The notes beneath the pieces were generated by a model. The model was not told the DNA's origin and made no database searches. It saw only the letters and a list, made by a program, of their open reading frames with translations. Positions 18,869 through 27,503 of a stretch of 64,000 nucleotides of DNA are shown here, piece by piece; the first letter of the stretch is position 1, and every line of letters begins with the position of its first letter. Source of the DNA: Pseudomonas marvdashtae (lineage in GTDB: Bacteria; Pseudomonadota; Gammaproteobacteria; Pseudomonadales; Pseudomonadaceae); assembly GCF_014268655.2 (NCBI RefSeq), contig NZ_JABWQX020000001.1, positions 2,758,001 through 2,822,000 of the forward strand. Direction: 5' to 3'. A program made the position numbers and the translations under genes.

Positions 18869-18898
18869 GAACCGCAAGGTTTCAGGCGTCTTTTTTTT
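18858..18898 (+). terminator. Leader terminator (attenuator) before nirB
   Basis: AGACGCCTGGAACC pairs with GGTTTCAGGCGTCT around GCAA, a 14-bp stem with one G-U pair, followed by eight T residues. It lies 39 bases before the nirB start on the same strand, so by default it would stop transcription before the gene. It is the target of the overlapping ANTAR hairpin. Confidence 0.9.
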
Positions 18899-18936
18899 GC
18901 TTCCAGAACCGTGATTGGCTTTTGTCGGGTGCTTTT

Positions 18937-21498
18937 ATGAATTCCAACGTTGCTTCTCTGAACAAGCTGCAAACGCTGATCGTGATCGGCAATGGCATGG
19001 TCGGCCATCACTGCGTCGAGCAACTGGTCGAGCGCGGCGCGCTCAACCATTATCACGTGCATGTCTTCAGTGAAGAGCCGATGCGTGCCTATGACCGCGT
19101 GCACCTGTCCGAGTATTTCTCGGGTCGCGACGCCGAGTCCCTGGCCCTCGGCGAAGCGTCGTTGTACCAGACTCCGGGTGTCACGCTGCACCTGGGCGTT
19201 CCGGTACTGGAAATCGACCGCCAGGCGCGCCAGGTAGTCACTGCCGGGGAACGCATCAGCTACGACAAACTGGTGCTCGCCACCGGCTCCTACCCATTCG
19301 TGCCGCCGATCCAGGGCGCCGAAGGCGATTCCTGCCTGGTCTACCGCACCCTGCAAGACCTCGACGCGATCCGCGCCGCCGCGAGCAATGCCCGTCGTGG
19401 CGTGGTGGTCGGTGGCGGCCTGCTGGGCCTGGAAGCGGCCAACGCCCTGAAGACTCTTGGCCTGGAAGCCCACGTAGTGGAATTCGCGCCGCGCTTGATG
19501 CCGGTGCAACTGGACGAGCAGGGCGGCCTGGCCCTCAAGGCGCGTATCGAGAAGCTGGGTGTCGGCGTGCATTTGTCCAAAGGCACTCAATCGATCAGCG
19601 CCGGTGAGCAGTACCGCTATCGGATGAACTTCAGTGACGACGACTTCCTGGAAACCGACCTGATCGTGTTCTCCGCCGGTATCCGCGCCCAGGATACCTT
19701 GGCCCGCCAATGTGAATTGCAGATCGGCCCGCGCGGTGGCGTGGTGATTGACGACCTTTGCCAAAGCAGCGACCCGGACATCTACGCCATCGGTGAATGC
19801 GCCGCCTGGAATGGCAGCATCTTCGGCCTGGTCGCGCCGGGCTACCAAATGGCCCGTAACGTTGCGGCGCGCCTGTGTGGCGAGGCCGGCGAAGCGTTCA
19901 CTGGCGCCGACATGTCCACCAAGCTCAAGCTGCTCGGCGTTGATGTGGGCTCCATTGGCGACGCCCATGGCAGCACCCCGGGCTCGCGCAGCTTCCAGTT
20001 CATCGACCAGACCAGCGCCAGCTACCGGCGTTTGGTGGTGGATGCCGACGGCAAACGGGTGATCGGCGCGGTGCTGGTCGGTGACAACAGTTACTACGAC
20101 ACCTTGTTGCAGTACATGCAGAACGCAATCGCCTTGCCCAAGGACGCCGCCGCGCTGATTCTGCCATCGTCCGAAGGCGCTCCGACACTGGGCCCGGCGG
20201 CGTTGCCCGAAGCGGCGACGATCTGCTCGTGCCACAACGTCACCAAGGGTTCGATCTGCTCGGCCATCGACGGTGGCTGCACCGACCTCGGCCAATTGAA
20301 GTGCGACACCAAGGCCGGTACCGGTTGCGGCGGCTGCGCGGCGCTGGTCAAGCAGGTATTCGAACACGAGCTGATTGCCCGTGGCGTCAGCGTCGACAAG
20401 AGCCTGTGCGAACATTTTGCCTACACCCGCCAGGAGCTTTACGCCCTGGTGCGAGTGGAAGGGATCATCAGTTTTGAGGAGTTGCTGGCCAAGCACGGCC
20501 GCGGCCACACCGGTTGCGATCTGTGCAAGCCGGCTGTGGGCTCGATCCTCGCGTCGTGCTGGAACCAGCCGATCATGGACGCGCACCTGGTGCCGTTGCA
20601 GGACACCAACGACACCTTCATGGCGAACATGCAGAAAAACGGCACCTATTCGGTGGTGCCGCGCATCGCCGGGGGTGAAATCACCGCTGACAAACTGATC
20701 GCCATCGGCGTGGTGGCGAAGAAATACGACCTCTACACCAAAATCACCGGCGGCCAGCGCATCGACCTGTTCGGTGCCCAGTTGCACCAGTTGCCGGACA
20801 TCTGGGCCGAGCTGATCGAAGCCGGTTTCGAAACCGGTCACGCCTACGGCAAATCGACGCGCACGGTGAAATCCTGCGTGGGCAGCACCTGGTGCCGCTA
20901 CGGCGTGCAGGACAGTGTGCAAATGGCGCTGACCATCGAGGATCGCTACAAAGGCCTGCGCTCGCCACACAAACTCAAATTCGCAGTGTCCGGCTGCACT
21001 CGCGAGTGCGCCGAAGCCCAGAGCAAGGACGTTGGTGTGATCGCCACCGAGAAGGGCTGGAACCTCTACATCGCAGGCAACGGTGGCATGCGCCCGCGTC
21101 ACGCCGAGCTGTTCGCCACCGACCTGGATGACGTCACGCTGATCCGCTATATCGATCGTTTCCTGATGTTCTACATCCGCACCGCCGACAAGCTGCAGCG
21201 CACCTCGGTGTGGCGCGAAAGCCTGGAAGGCGGCCTGGATTACCTCAAGGACGTGATTATCCACGACAGCCTGGGCCTGGGCGCCGAGCTTGAAGCGCAG
21301 ATGCAACTGGTGGTCGACCGCTACGAATGCGAGTGGGCCAACGCCTTGAAAGACCCCGAGAAGCTCAAGCGCTTCCGCACGTTCGTCAACGACAAGCGTG
21401 GCGACCCGGACGTGCATTTCGTCCGCGAACGCGGCCAGCGTCGGCCGGTGCATGCCGGCGAACTTCACCTGATTCCCGTCACCGAGGAGGTGCTCTGA
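18937..21498 (+). CDS. nirB: Assimilatory nitrite reductase [NAD(P)H], large subunit
   Basis: This 853-residue protein reduces nitrite to ammonium in the cytoplasm. Residues 1-400 form the FAD/NAD(P)H module (LIVIGNGMVGHHCVEQL; VVVGGGLLGLEAANAL). A BFD-like [2Fe-2S] domain has C430, C432, C464 and C467. A second Cys-rich segment (GHTGCDLCKP) follows near 525. The sirohaem/[4Fe-4S] ligands are C647 and C653 (SCVGSTWC) and C687 and C691 (SGCTREC). Length matches E. coli NirB. The ATG at 18937 is preferred to an in-frame TTG five codons upstream. nirD overlaps its stop by ATGA. Expression is likely set by the RpoN promoter and ANTAR leader upstream. Confidence 0.96.
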   Translation: MNSNVASLNKLQTLIVIGNGMVGHHCVEQLVERGALNHYHVHVFSEEPMRAYDRVHLSEYFSGRDAESLALGEASLYQTPGVTLHLGVPVLEIDRQARQVVTAGERISYDKLVLATGSYPFVPPIQGAEGDSCLVYRTLQDLDAIRAAASNARRGVVVGGGLLGLEAANALKTLGLEAHVVEFAPRLMPVQLDEQGGLALKARIEKLGVGVHLSKGTQSISAGEQYRYRMNFSDDDFLETDLIVFSAGIRAQDTLARQCELQIGPRGGVVIDDLCQSSDPDIYAIGECAAWNGSIFGLVAPGYQMARNVAARLCGEAGEAFTGADMSTKLKLLGVDVGSIGDAHGSTPGSRSFQFIDQTSASYRRLVVDADGKRVIGAVLVGDNSYYDTLLQYMQNAIALPKDAAALILPSSEGAPTLGPAALPEAATICSCHNVTKGSICSAIDGGCTDLGQLKCDTKAGTGCGGCAALVKQVFEHELIARGVSVDKSLCEHFAYTRQELYALVRVEGIISFEELLAKHGRGHTGCDLCKPAVGSILASCWNQPIMDAHLVPLQDTNDTFMANMQKNGTYSVVPRIAGGEITADKLIAIGVVAKKYDLYTKITGGQRIDLFGAQLHQLPDIWAELIEAGFETGHAYGKSTRTVKSCVGSTWCRYGVQDSVQMALTIEDRYKGLRSPHKLKFAVSGCTRECAEAQSKDVGVIATEKGWNLYIAGNGGMRPRHAELFATDLDDVTLIRYIDRFLMFYIRTADKLQRTSVWRESLEGGLDYLKDVIIHDSLGLGAELEAQMQLVVDRYECEWANALKDPEKLKRFRTFVNDKRGDPDVHFVRERGQRRPVHAGELHLIPVTEEVL

Positions 21499-21881
21499 TG
21501 AGCCAGTCAAACGTCGTTCGTATTCCCGCTCGCGATCTCGCCCTGGAACCATTGCAATGGCGCGCCCTGTGCAGCCGCGAGGATCTGGTGCCCAATTCCG
21601 GTGTGGTCGCCTGGCATGACGGTAGCCAAGTGGCGCTGCTCTACCTGCCAGATGAGGAGAAGCCGCTGTACGCCATCGACAACCGCGATCCCAAGTCCGG
21701 CGCGAACGTGATCGGTCGCGGCTTGCTGGGTAGCATCAAGGGTGAACTGGTGATTGCTTCGCCGATGTACAAACAGCATTTCCGCCTGGAAGACGGGCAT
21801 TGCCTGGAATACCCGGAACAGCGCCTGCGGGTCTGGCCGGTGCGTTTGAACGGCGATGTGGTTGAGATTGGCGAAGACTGA
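21498..21881 (+). CDS. nirD: Nitrite reductase small subunit
   Basis: The start codon overlaps the nirB stop (ATGA), indicating translational coupling. The 127-residue product has the Rieske-like fold of NirD (WRALCSREDLVPNSGVVAW, then LYAIDNRDPKSGANVIGRG) but lacks the CxH...CxxH iron-sulphur ligands of true Rieske proteins, as is normal for NirD. It partners NirB in the NAD(P)H-dependent, cytoplasmic reduction of nitrite to ammonium. Confidence 0.95.
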   Translation: MSQSNVVRIPARDLALEPLQWRALCSREDLVPNSGVVAWHDGSQVALLYLPDEEKPLYAIDNRDPKSGANVIGRGLLGSIKGELVIASPMYKQHFRLEDGHCLEYPEQRLRVWPVRLNGDVVEIGED

Positions 21882-21912
21882 TTGCCGCTTTTTTTGAAGC
21901 TGGGGATGAACA

Positions 21913-22353
21913 ATGAAAACCGCTGCTCAATTGGTAAGACTCAAGAGCGTACAAAACCAGCAGGTCCACAGCATCGCCCCTGAGCAGACGGTGCTCGAAG
22001 CGCTGCAGATCATGGCCGAAAAAAACGTCGGCGCGTTGCCGGTGATCGAGAACGGCCAGGTCATCGGCGTGTTCAGCGAGCGCGACTATGCACGCAAGAT
22101 GGTTCTCAAGGGCCGCTCGTCAGTGGGCACGCCGGTACGCACCATCATGAGCGCACCGGTCATCACCGCCGACAGCCAGCAGAGCATCGACCGCTGCATG
22201 GAAGTCATGACCGACAGCCATTTGCGACATCTGCCAGTGTTGGACAACGGGCAGCTGATCGGCCTGCTGTCGATCGGCGACCTGGTCAAGGAGGCGATCG
22301 TCGAACAGGCGGATCTGATCCGGCAGTTGGAGCATTACATTCGCGGGCATTGA
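21913..22353 (+). CDS. Tandem CBS-domain protein
   Basis: This 146-residue protein is almost entirely two CBS motifs: the first spans about residues 10-70 (ALQIMAEKNVGALPVIENG, FSERDYARKM) and the second 75-140 (PVITADSQQSIDRCMEVM, LRHLPVLDNGQLIGLLS). CBS pairs bind adenine nucleotides and act as energy or ligand sensors. No catalytic domain is attached. It lies 31 bases after nirD on the same strand and may be part of that transcript. A GGGGATG precedes the ATG as RBS. Its partner protein is unknown. Confidence 0.9.
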   Translation: MKTAAQLVRLKSVQNQQVHSIAPEQTVLEALQIMAEKNVGALPVIENGQVIGVFSERDYARKMVLKGRSSVGTPVRTIMSAPVITADSQQSIDRCMEVMTDSHLRHLPVLDNGQLIGLLSIGDLVKEAIVEQADLIRQLEHYIRGH

Positions 22354-22381
22354 GCCCGCTATTCTCCCAGGAGCGGCTCTT

Positions 22382-22473
22382 GTGGCGAGGGAGCTTGCTC
22401 CCGCTGGGCTGCGCAGCGGCCCCACGATCTTACAGTCGCTGCGCAACTGAGCGGGAGCAAGCTCCCTCGCCAC
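22382..22473. repeat. Inverted pair of REP elements (REPIN-like)
   Basis: A REP (22382-22404) and its inverted copy (22451-22473) are separated by 46 bp containing GCTGCGCAGCGG-type pairing bases, so the whole can form one long hairpin. It lies between the converging CBS and AraC genes. Confidence 0.85.
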
Positions 22474-22497
22474 AACAGCGGTTCGCCGCCGAAACCC

Positions 22498-23535
22498 TCA
22501 CCCCAACATCAGCAACTGCCGGATCAGCTTCGGCGTACTACCCGTCCAGCGCTTGAACGAGCGGCGGAAATTGGCCGTGTCGTTGAAGCTCAGGTATTGC
22601 GCCACTTCCTCATTGCTAAAGCCCTTGACCTGATACAGGTACAGCGCCACGTGGGTATGCACCCGGTCCACTTGCTGCTGGAAACCGGTGTGATGTTTGC
22701 GCAATTTGCGCTTGAGGGTCGCCGGGCTCATGGCGAAGGCCTGGGCGGTCTGCTCCAGGCTGGGCGTCTGTTGCACGTTTGAGCGCAGGTAGTCGTACAG
22801 GCAATCGAGAAAACTGGCGGTAAACCCCAGTTCATCGAGTCGATCCCGGGCTTCGGTCCGTGCGACCTGGCCGGCGGTGGCCGAGACGTTGGGCCAGGGT
22901 TGCGCCAGGCAATGGCGGGGCAGGCGCATCAAGTCCAGCGGTCGATTGAATTGGCTGTGCTCGCCCAGGTTAACCCAATACTGCTCGACGTAACGCGGCT
23001 CGTCATGACGAAAGCTGCACTGCCAGGGCAGGCGCTCGCCGCTGAGCCAGGCGCTCATCGCCACCATCGACGTCATGCTCGCCTCCAACACGAAGCGCCA
23101 TTGCTCATCGGCCCCGCAGCTGTCCAGCCAGTGAACGTAGGCGTAATGCTCATCCAGCAACAGGCGCGGCGCAGCCAAGGGGCAGAGCAGGGCTTGTTGC
23201 TCGATCAAGGTTTCCAGTGCCTGGTGCAGATTCTGCGCGTGGCGCAAGGCATGGCTGGCCGGCCCGTAATGCCCGGGCAGCAGCCGCTGGCCGAAGAGAA
23301 AACTGCTGTCGCTGGCGTCCAGCAGGCGTCGGCTGTTGTCGATCAAACCGAGAAACTGCTGGGGGCTGATGCGGCTCTGGCCCGCCAGGATGTCCTCGTG
23401 AAACAGCCCGGTGCCGCGCAGCAAACGGTGGCTGTCGACGCCCCGCGACAGCGCCAGGTCGATCAACGCGGCTGGTTGATAGTGGCCCGGAATGAAGCGG
23501 CTGTCGGTTTCGTACCAGCAGGTCTTGACGGTCAT
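22498..23535 (-). CDS. AraC family regulator with arabinose-binding-like N-terminal domain
   Basis: This 345-residue protein has an Arabinose_bd-type (PF12625) sensory part at about residues 20-210 (HRLLRGTGLFHEDILAG; ISPQQFLGLIDNSRRLLD). Its C-terminal AraC HTH (TPSLEQTAQAFAMSPATLKR; FSNEEVAQYLSFNDTANFR) lies near 255-340. Related proteins regulate amino-acid or lipid catabolism, but its own targets cannot be inferred here. It starts eight bases after the GGDEF gene's stop, so the two form an operon read on the minus strand. Confidence 0.88.
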   Translation of the reverse strand: MTVKTCWYETDSRFIPGHYQPAALIDLALSRGVDSHRLLRGTGLFHEDILAGQSRISPQQFLGLIDNSRRLLDASDSSFLFGQRLLPGHYGPASHALRHAQNLHQALETLIEQQALLCPLAAPRLLLDEHYAYVHWLDSCGADEQWRFVLEASMTSMVAMSAWLSGERLPWQCSFRHDEPRYVEQYWVNLGEHSQFNRPLDLMRLPRHCLAQPWPNVSATAGQVARTEARDRLDELGFTASFLDCLYDYLRSNVQQTPSLEQTAQAFAMSPATLKRKLRKHHTGFQQQVDRVHTHVALYLYQVKGFSNEEVAQYLSFNDTANFRRSFKRWTGSTPKLIRQLLMLG

Positions 23536-23543
23536 GGGCGGCC

Positions 23544-24458
23544 TCAGGCGCTTTTCGCCAGGGTTTGCCGGGACTGGGCCAACCTCAGGTTCAGGCGCTT
23601 GAGCAGGGCTTGGGGGCTTTCGTCGAACGCCATGACCACCGCCGTGCCCGCACTCAGTTGCAAGCGCTCACCGTGTTGCCGGGTCTTGTGGGCCAAGCTG
23701 CGAATCGCCTGTTCAAGCTCCACAGCCAGCCGTTGCGCCTGGCTTTCGCCGGTATCGGGCAACAGCACCACAAAACGATCGCCAGCCAGGCGGCAGAGCA
23801 GGTCCTGGCGCCGCAAGTTGAGCACCAGCAGTTGGCTGACGGCCTGCAACACCGCATCGCCTTCGCCATGGCCGAAGCGCTGGTTGATGGCGCTGAAGTT
23901 GTCCAGGTCCAACGCGAGTAATGACAACGGTTGCTGCCGACGTCGGCTGTCTTCCAGGCTGGCGGTCAATTCGTGCTTGAGGAAATCCGCGCCGCCCAAT
24001 GGAGTGAGCTTGTCGAACAGACGGTGCTCGCGAAACAGTCGCTCGCGCTTTTCCATCTGTCCGTTGATCGCCAATTGTTCGCGGTGCCAATGATAAATCC
24101 CCAGCGTCAGCAAGATCATGCCCACCGGCATCGGTCCCGATTCCAGCCAGTGATCCCAAGTGATGCTTTCCGGCAGGCGAATGAACTCATCCAGGCTGTC
24201 GATCCACCACGAAAAAAAGATACAGCCCAGGCCCAGCACCAGGTAGTTGGTCACGCGACCGGCCGGGCGGCTTTTGAGCACCAGGCCCAGCCAGACCAAC
24301 GCCAGCAGCGCCGAGCCGCCTTCACCAAGGATGTCCAGCCAGATCCATTCCTCCAGCGGCTTGAGCGTTCCAGTGGCCAGGTGCAGGAGCAATCCAAGAT
24401 TGGCGGCCAGCAGGAGCAAGGCCAGTTTCAAGCGATGAGGGCGCAGCACGGAGAACAT
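23544..24458 (-). CDS. Membrane GGDEF-family protein with degenerate active site
   Basis: The ATG at 24458 has AAGGA eight bases upstream and begins MFSVLRPHRLKLALLLLAAN; an earlier ATG (24569) lacks an RBS. Four hydrophobic helices occupy roughly residues 10-145, then a GGDEF domain (LLALDLDNFSAINQRFGHG, AVSQLLVLNLRRQDLLCRL). The signature motif reads AGDRF instead of GGDEF: the third-position acid is kept but the fourth is Arg and the first Ala. It may be a weak or inactive diguanylate cyclase, or a c-di-GMP/GTP-sensing relic. It is the first gene of a two-gene operon with the AraC regulator. Confidence 0.82.
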   Translation of the reverse strand: MFSVLRPHRLKLALLLLAANLGLLLHLATGTLKPLEEWIWLDILGEGGSALLALVWLGLVLKSRPAGRVTNYLVLGLGCIFFSWWIDSLDEFIRLPESITWDHWLESGPMPVGMILLTLGIYHWHREQLAINGQMEKRERLFREHRLFDKLTPLGGADFLKHELTASLEDSRRRQQPLSLLALDLDNFSAINQRFGHGEGDAVLQAVSQLLVLNLRRQDLLCRLAGDRFVVLLPDTGESQAQRLAVELEQAIRSLAHKTRQHGERLQLSAGTAVVMAFDESPQALLKRLNLRLAQSRQTLAKSA

Positions 24459-24599
24459 GGCCGGAATCCTTTGCCAGAAGCGGAATGCGGCCCAGCACAG
24501 CAGATGGATGTGACAGCGCGGTGACGGCGGGTGAATGAAGTCGAGGGGTCGAATCAGCTCATCGGTCATGCGGATTTTTTCTCAGGCAACCCCGTTCCC

Positions 24600-24726
24600 G
24601 TGGCGAGGGAGCTTGCTCCCGCTCGCAGCAGCAGTCGTCAAACCGCTGCCTACTGTGTGCCTGGCGAAACGGGTTGGCTGGGTTGGGGCCGCTTCGCAAC
24701 CCAGCGGGAGCAAGCTCCCTCGCCAC
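24600..24726. repeat. Inverted pair of REP elements (REPIN-like)
   Basis: A REP at 24600-24622 and its inverted copy at 24704-24726 are separated by 81 bp. The pair sits between the divergent GGDEF operon and the phytate locus. The rest of the 460-bp intergenic space (24459-24918) holds the PHO box and no gene that can be supported. Confidence 0.85.
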
Positions 24727-24824
24727 AAGAGCCTCATATTGTCGGCATGTAGGCAGGTCATTTCAGCTCATTCCGTCATGCTCCACCCCCCAAACCAGCC
24801 GATTGCGGCCTCCAAGCCCAAACC

Positions 24825-24842
24825 CTGTCACAGAACCGTCAT
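24825..24842 (+). promoter_or_regulatory. PHO box (PhoB binding site) of the phytate locus
   Basis: CTGTCAC-AGAA-CCGTCAT shows two 7-bp repeats with 11-bp period. Each differs from the consensus CTGTCAT at one position. It lies 77 bp before the TonB-receptor start, with a possible -10 (TAGCGT) about 10 bp downstream. PhoB control would link the locus to phosphate starvation. Confidence 0.6.
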
Positions 24843-24918
24843 TGCCCACCCCTAGCGTGCCCTTCCAATTGCCGGGCGGTTGCCTGGCGGATTTTCGGAT
24901 TCCTGGGGGAGGACCACC

Positions 24919-27441
24919 ATGCATCACCGCACCAGCACTGCCGGACTCGTCGGCTTCACCTTCACCGCGCTGGCATTGGCCATTGCCAGTGAACGGCTGA
25001 GCGCCGCCGAGCAAGCGGCCACGGAGCACGTCGAAGTGGTTGGCCAGGCGGCCAGCATCGACCAGGCGCTGAAGGAACAGCGCAGTTCCGACAGCATCAA
25101 GAGTGTGGTGCATGCTGACGGCGTGGCTCAATTGCCGGACGAGAACGTCGCCGAAGCAGTGCAGCGCTTGCCCGGTGTGAGCGTCGAGCGCGACCAGGGC
25201 GAAGGCCGATTTGTCAGCGTGCGCGGCTTAGGCCCGGACCTCAACAGCGTGACCATCAACGGCACCCTCGTGCCAGCGCCGGAAAGCGAGCGCCGCGCCG
25301 TCGCGCTGGATGTGTTGCCCTCGGAACTGGTGCAGTCGCTCTCGGTGATCAAGACCCTGACTCCGGACATGGACGCCAATTCCCTTGGCGGCACGGTGGA
25401 TGTCAAAAGCCTCTCGGCTTTCGATCACAAGGGTCTGTTCTACACCGGCAGCAGCGAAGCCAGCTACGACAAGAATACCGGCCAGACTAGCCCGAAATTC
25501 TCCGGCGCCATCAGCGACCGCTTCAGCCTCGGCGACGGCATCGACAATTTCGGCGTGGCCGCGGCGCTGAGCTGGCAGAAGCGTGACTTCGGTTCCGACA
25601 ACGTCGAAACGGGCGGCGCCTGGGACTTCGAGCAGGGCCCACGACTCGAAGAACTGGAGATGCGTGACTATGACATTCGCCGGGAACGCGCCGGTGGCGG
25701 GCTGAATTTCGACTACAAGCCCGACGACTTCAGCAGCTATTACCTGCGCACGCTCTACAGTCGCTACAAGGACAGCGAAACCCGCAACGCCGCCAGCATC
25801 GCCTTCGACGACCCGCAAGCGGCGGGCGAGCTGGGTGCTGCCGAGGGCGAACGCAAACTCAAGCAACGTGAAGAAACCCAGGAAATCCAATCCTACGTGC
25901 TCGGCGGCGAACGCCTGTTCGGCCTCTGGACCTTGAGCGGCCAGGGCGGCTACAGCAAGTCCAGCGAAGACAGCCCCGGACACATCGCCGGCGCCACGTT
26001 CAAAGGCATCGACGGATTCGACGGTGGTTTCTACGACAGCGACAAGCCGCGCCCGATCATTGCTCCAGGCTTTTACGACCCGGCCAACTTCAGCCTCGAC
26101 AAGGTCGATTGGGAACAGCAGAAAACCACCGACACCGAAAAGAACCTGCGCCTCGATTTGGCCCGGGACTACGACCTGAATGGCTACGCCTCCCAGGTCA
26201 AGTTCGGCGGCAAGGTCAGCCGCCGCGACAAGGACAACGACCTCGACGCCTGGGTCTACGAGGACTTTGGCGACCTGGGCTTCACCGATGAACAGCTCAA
26301 TCTCGGCCAGTTCCAGAAGGGCAATGTGGATTACCGCCTCGGCCGGTTTGGCCCGGGCATCAGCGCCGACGCCATCAAGCAATTGCTCGGTGGCCTTGAC
26401 CGCGACCCGTTCTACGACGCGCAGGAATCGCGGGTCAATGACTTCACCATGAGCGAAGACATCAACGCTGCCTACCTGATGAACACCGTTGATATCGACG
26501 ACTGGCGCTTCATCGCCGGCATGCGCTACGAGGGCACCGAGTTCGAGGCCAAGGGCACCGGCGCCACCGATGGGGTGTTCACCGATACACAAACCCGTCG
26601 CAAGTACCACCATTGGCTGCCGGGCCTGCACGCCCGCTACCAGCTGGACAAGAATACCCAGGTGCGCGCGGCCTGGACCAAGTCCGTGGTGCGCCCGACC
26701 TTCGGCCAGTTGGCCCCGGGATTTGTCATTGATGATGACGAAGCGACTTTCGGCAACCCGGACCTCAAGCCGCTGGAGTCGAGCAACCTGGACCTGGGCA
26801 TCGAGCATTTCATGGGCCACGCCGGCACCGTTTCGGCCTTTGTGTTCTACAAGGACATCAAGAACTTCGTCTACAACACCGACCTGGCCGGCACCGGGGC
26901 CTGGACCGATTTCGCCGAGGCGCACAGTTTCGCCAACGGCGACAGCGCCAAGCTGTACGGCCTGGAACTGGCCTATTCGCAGAAGTTCGATTGGCTGCCG
27001 GCACCCTGGAACGGGCTGTTGCTGGGCGCCAACACCACCTTCAGTCGATCCGATGCCGAGATCGAAGGTTTCGACCAGGCCAGCGGCACCCAGCGCAAGC
27101 GCAGCATCGACCTGCCGAACCAGTCGGACACCGTCGGCAACCTCATGCTCGGTTGGGAGAACGACAAGCTGAGCCTGCGCTTGTCGGCCAACTACAAGTC
27201 GGCGTACCTCTATGAATTGGCGTCCATCAGCGACCGAGACCACGACCTGCACGTCGACGCCCAGACCTTCGTCGACTTCAGCGCCCGTTATTCGCTGACC
27301 AAGAACCTGCAAGTCAGTCTTGAGGCGCAGAACCTCACCGACGAGTCGTATTTCGTCTACACCGGCCATCGCTCCTATAACGGCCAGTACGAAGAGTACG
27401 GGCCGACATACAAGCTGGGGCTGACGTTTACCCATTTTTGA
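24919..27441 (+). CDS. TonB-dependent outer-membrane receptor linked to phytase
   Basis: A strong RBS (GGGGAGG) fixes the ATG at 24919, giving 840 residues. A signal peptide (TAGLVGFTFTALALAIASE) is followed by a plug domain with LPDENVAEAVQRLPGVSVER and RFVSVRGLGPDLNSVTING, the pattern of the Xanthomonas/Caulobacter-type TonB receptor group. The 22-strand barrel ends in the terminal Phe typical of outer-membrane proteins. A phytase gene follows almost directly, and ExbB/ExbD/TonB come after it. The receptor therefore probably imports phytate or its products, or another organophosphate, across the outer membrane (inference from context). No N-terminal STN signalling domain is present. Confidence 0.9.
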   Translation: MHHRTSTAGLVGFTFTALALAIASERLSAAEQAATEHVEVVGQAASIDQALKEQRSSDSIKSVVHADGVAQLPDENVAEAVQRLPGVSVERDQGEGRFVSVRGLGPDLNSVTINGTLVPAPESERRAVALDVLPSELVQSLSVIKTLTPDMDANSLGGTVDVKSLSAFDHKGLFYTGSSEASYDKNTGQTSPKFSGAISDRFSLGDGIDNFGVAAALSWQKRDFGSDNVETGGAWDFEQGPRLEELEMRDYDIRRERAGGGLNFDYKPDDFSSYYLRTLYSRYKDSETRNAASIAFDDPQAAGELGAAEGERKLKQREETQEIQSYVLGGERLFGLWTLSGQGGYSKSSEDSPGHIAGATFKGIDGFDGGFYDSDKPRPIIAPGFYDPANFSLDKVDWEQQKTTDTEKNLRLDLARDYDLNGYASQVKFGGKVSRRDKDNDLDAWVYEDFGDLGFTDEQLNLGQFQKGNVDYRLGRFGPGISADAIKQLLGGLDRDPFYDAQESRVNDFTMSEDINAAYLMNTVDIDDWRFIAGMRYEGTEFEAKGTGATDGVFTDTQTRRKYHHWLPGLHARYQLDKNTQVRAAWTKSVVRPTFGQLAPGFVIDDDEATFGNPDLKPLESSNLDLGIEHFMGHAGTVSAFVFYKDIKNFVYNTDLAGTGAWTDFAEAHSFANGDSAKLYGLELAYSQKFDWLPAPWNGLLLGANTTFSRSDAEIEGFDQASGTQRKRSIDLPNQSDTVGNLMLGWENDKLSLRLSANYKSAYLYELASISDRDHDLHVDAQTFVDFSARYSLTKNLQVSLEAQNLTDESYFVYTGHRSYNGQYEEYGPTYKLGLTFTHF

Positions 27442-27503
27442 ATACACCACAGATGCGGTGCACACGCATTGCTGAGTCTGGCTCCATGACAAGGATTTTT
27501 CCG

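Noticed and set aside
18432..18914. Protein-coding frames in the SDR-nirB gap
   Set aside because: They overlap the sigma-54 promoter, ANTAR hairpins and terminator, lack RBSs and look random.
18775..21552. Minus-strand open frame of over 900 codons opposite nirB-nirD
   Set aside because: It mirrors the codon structure of nirB, has no RBS and gives low-complexity His/Ala/Gly/Gln-rich sequence; nirBD on the other strand are unmistakable.
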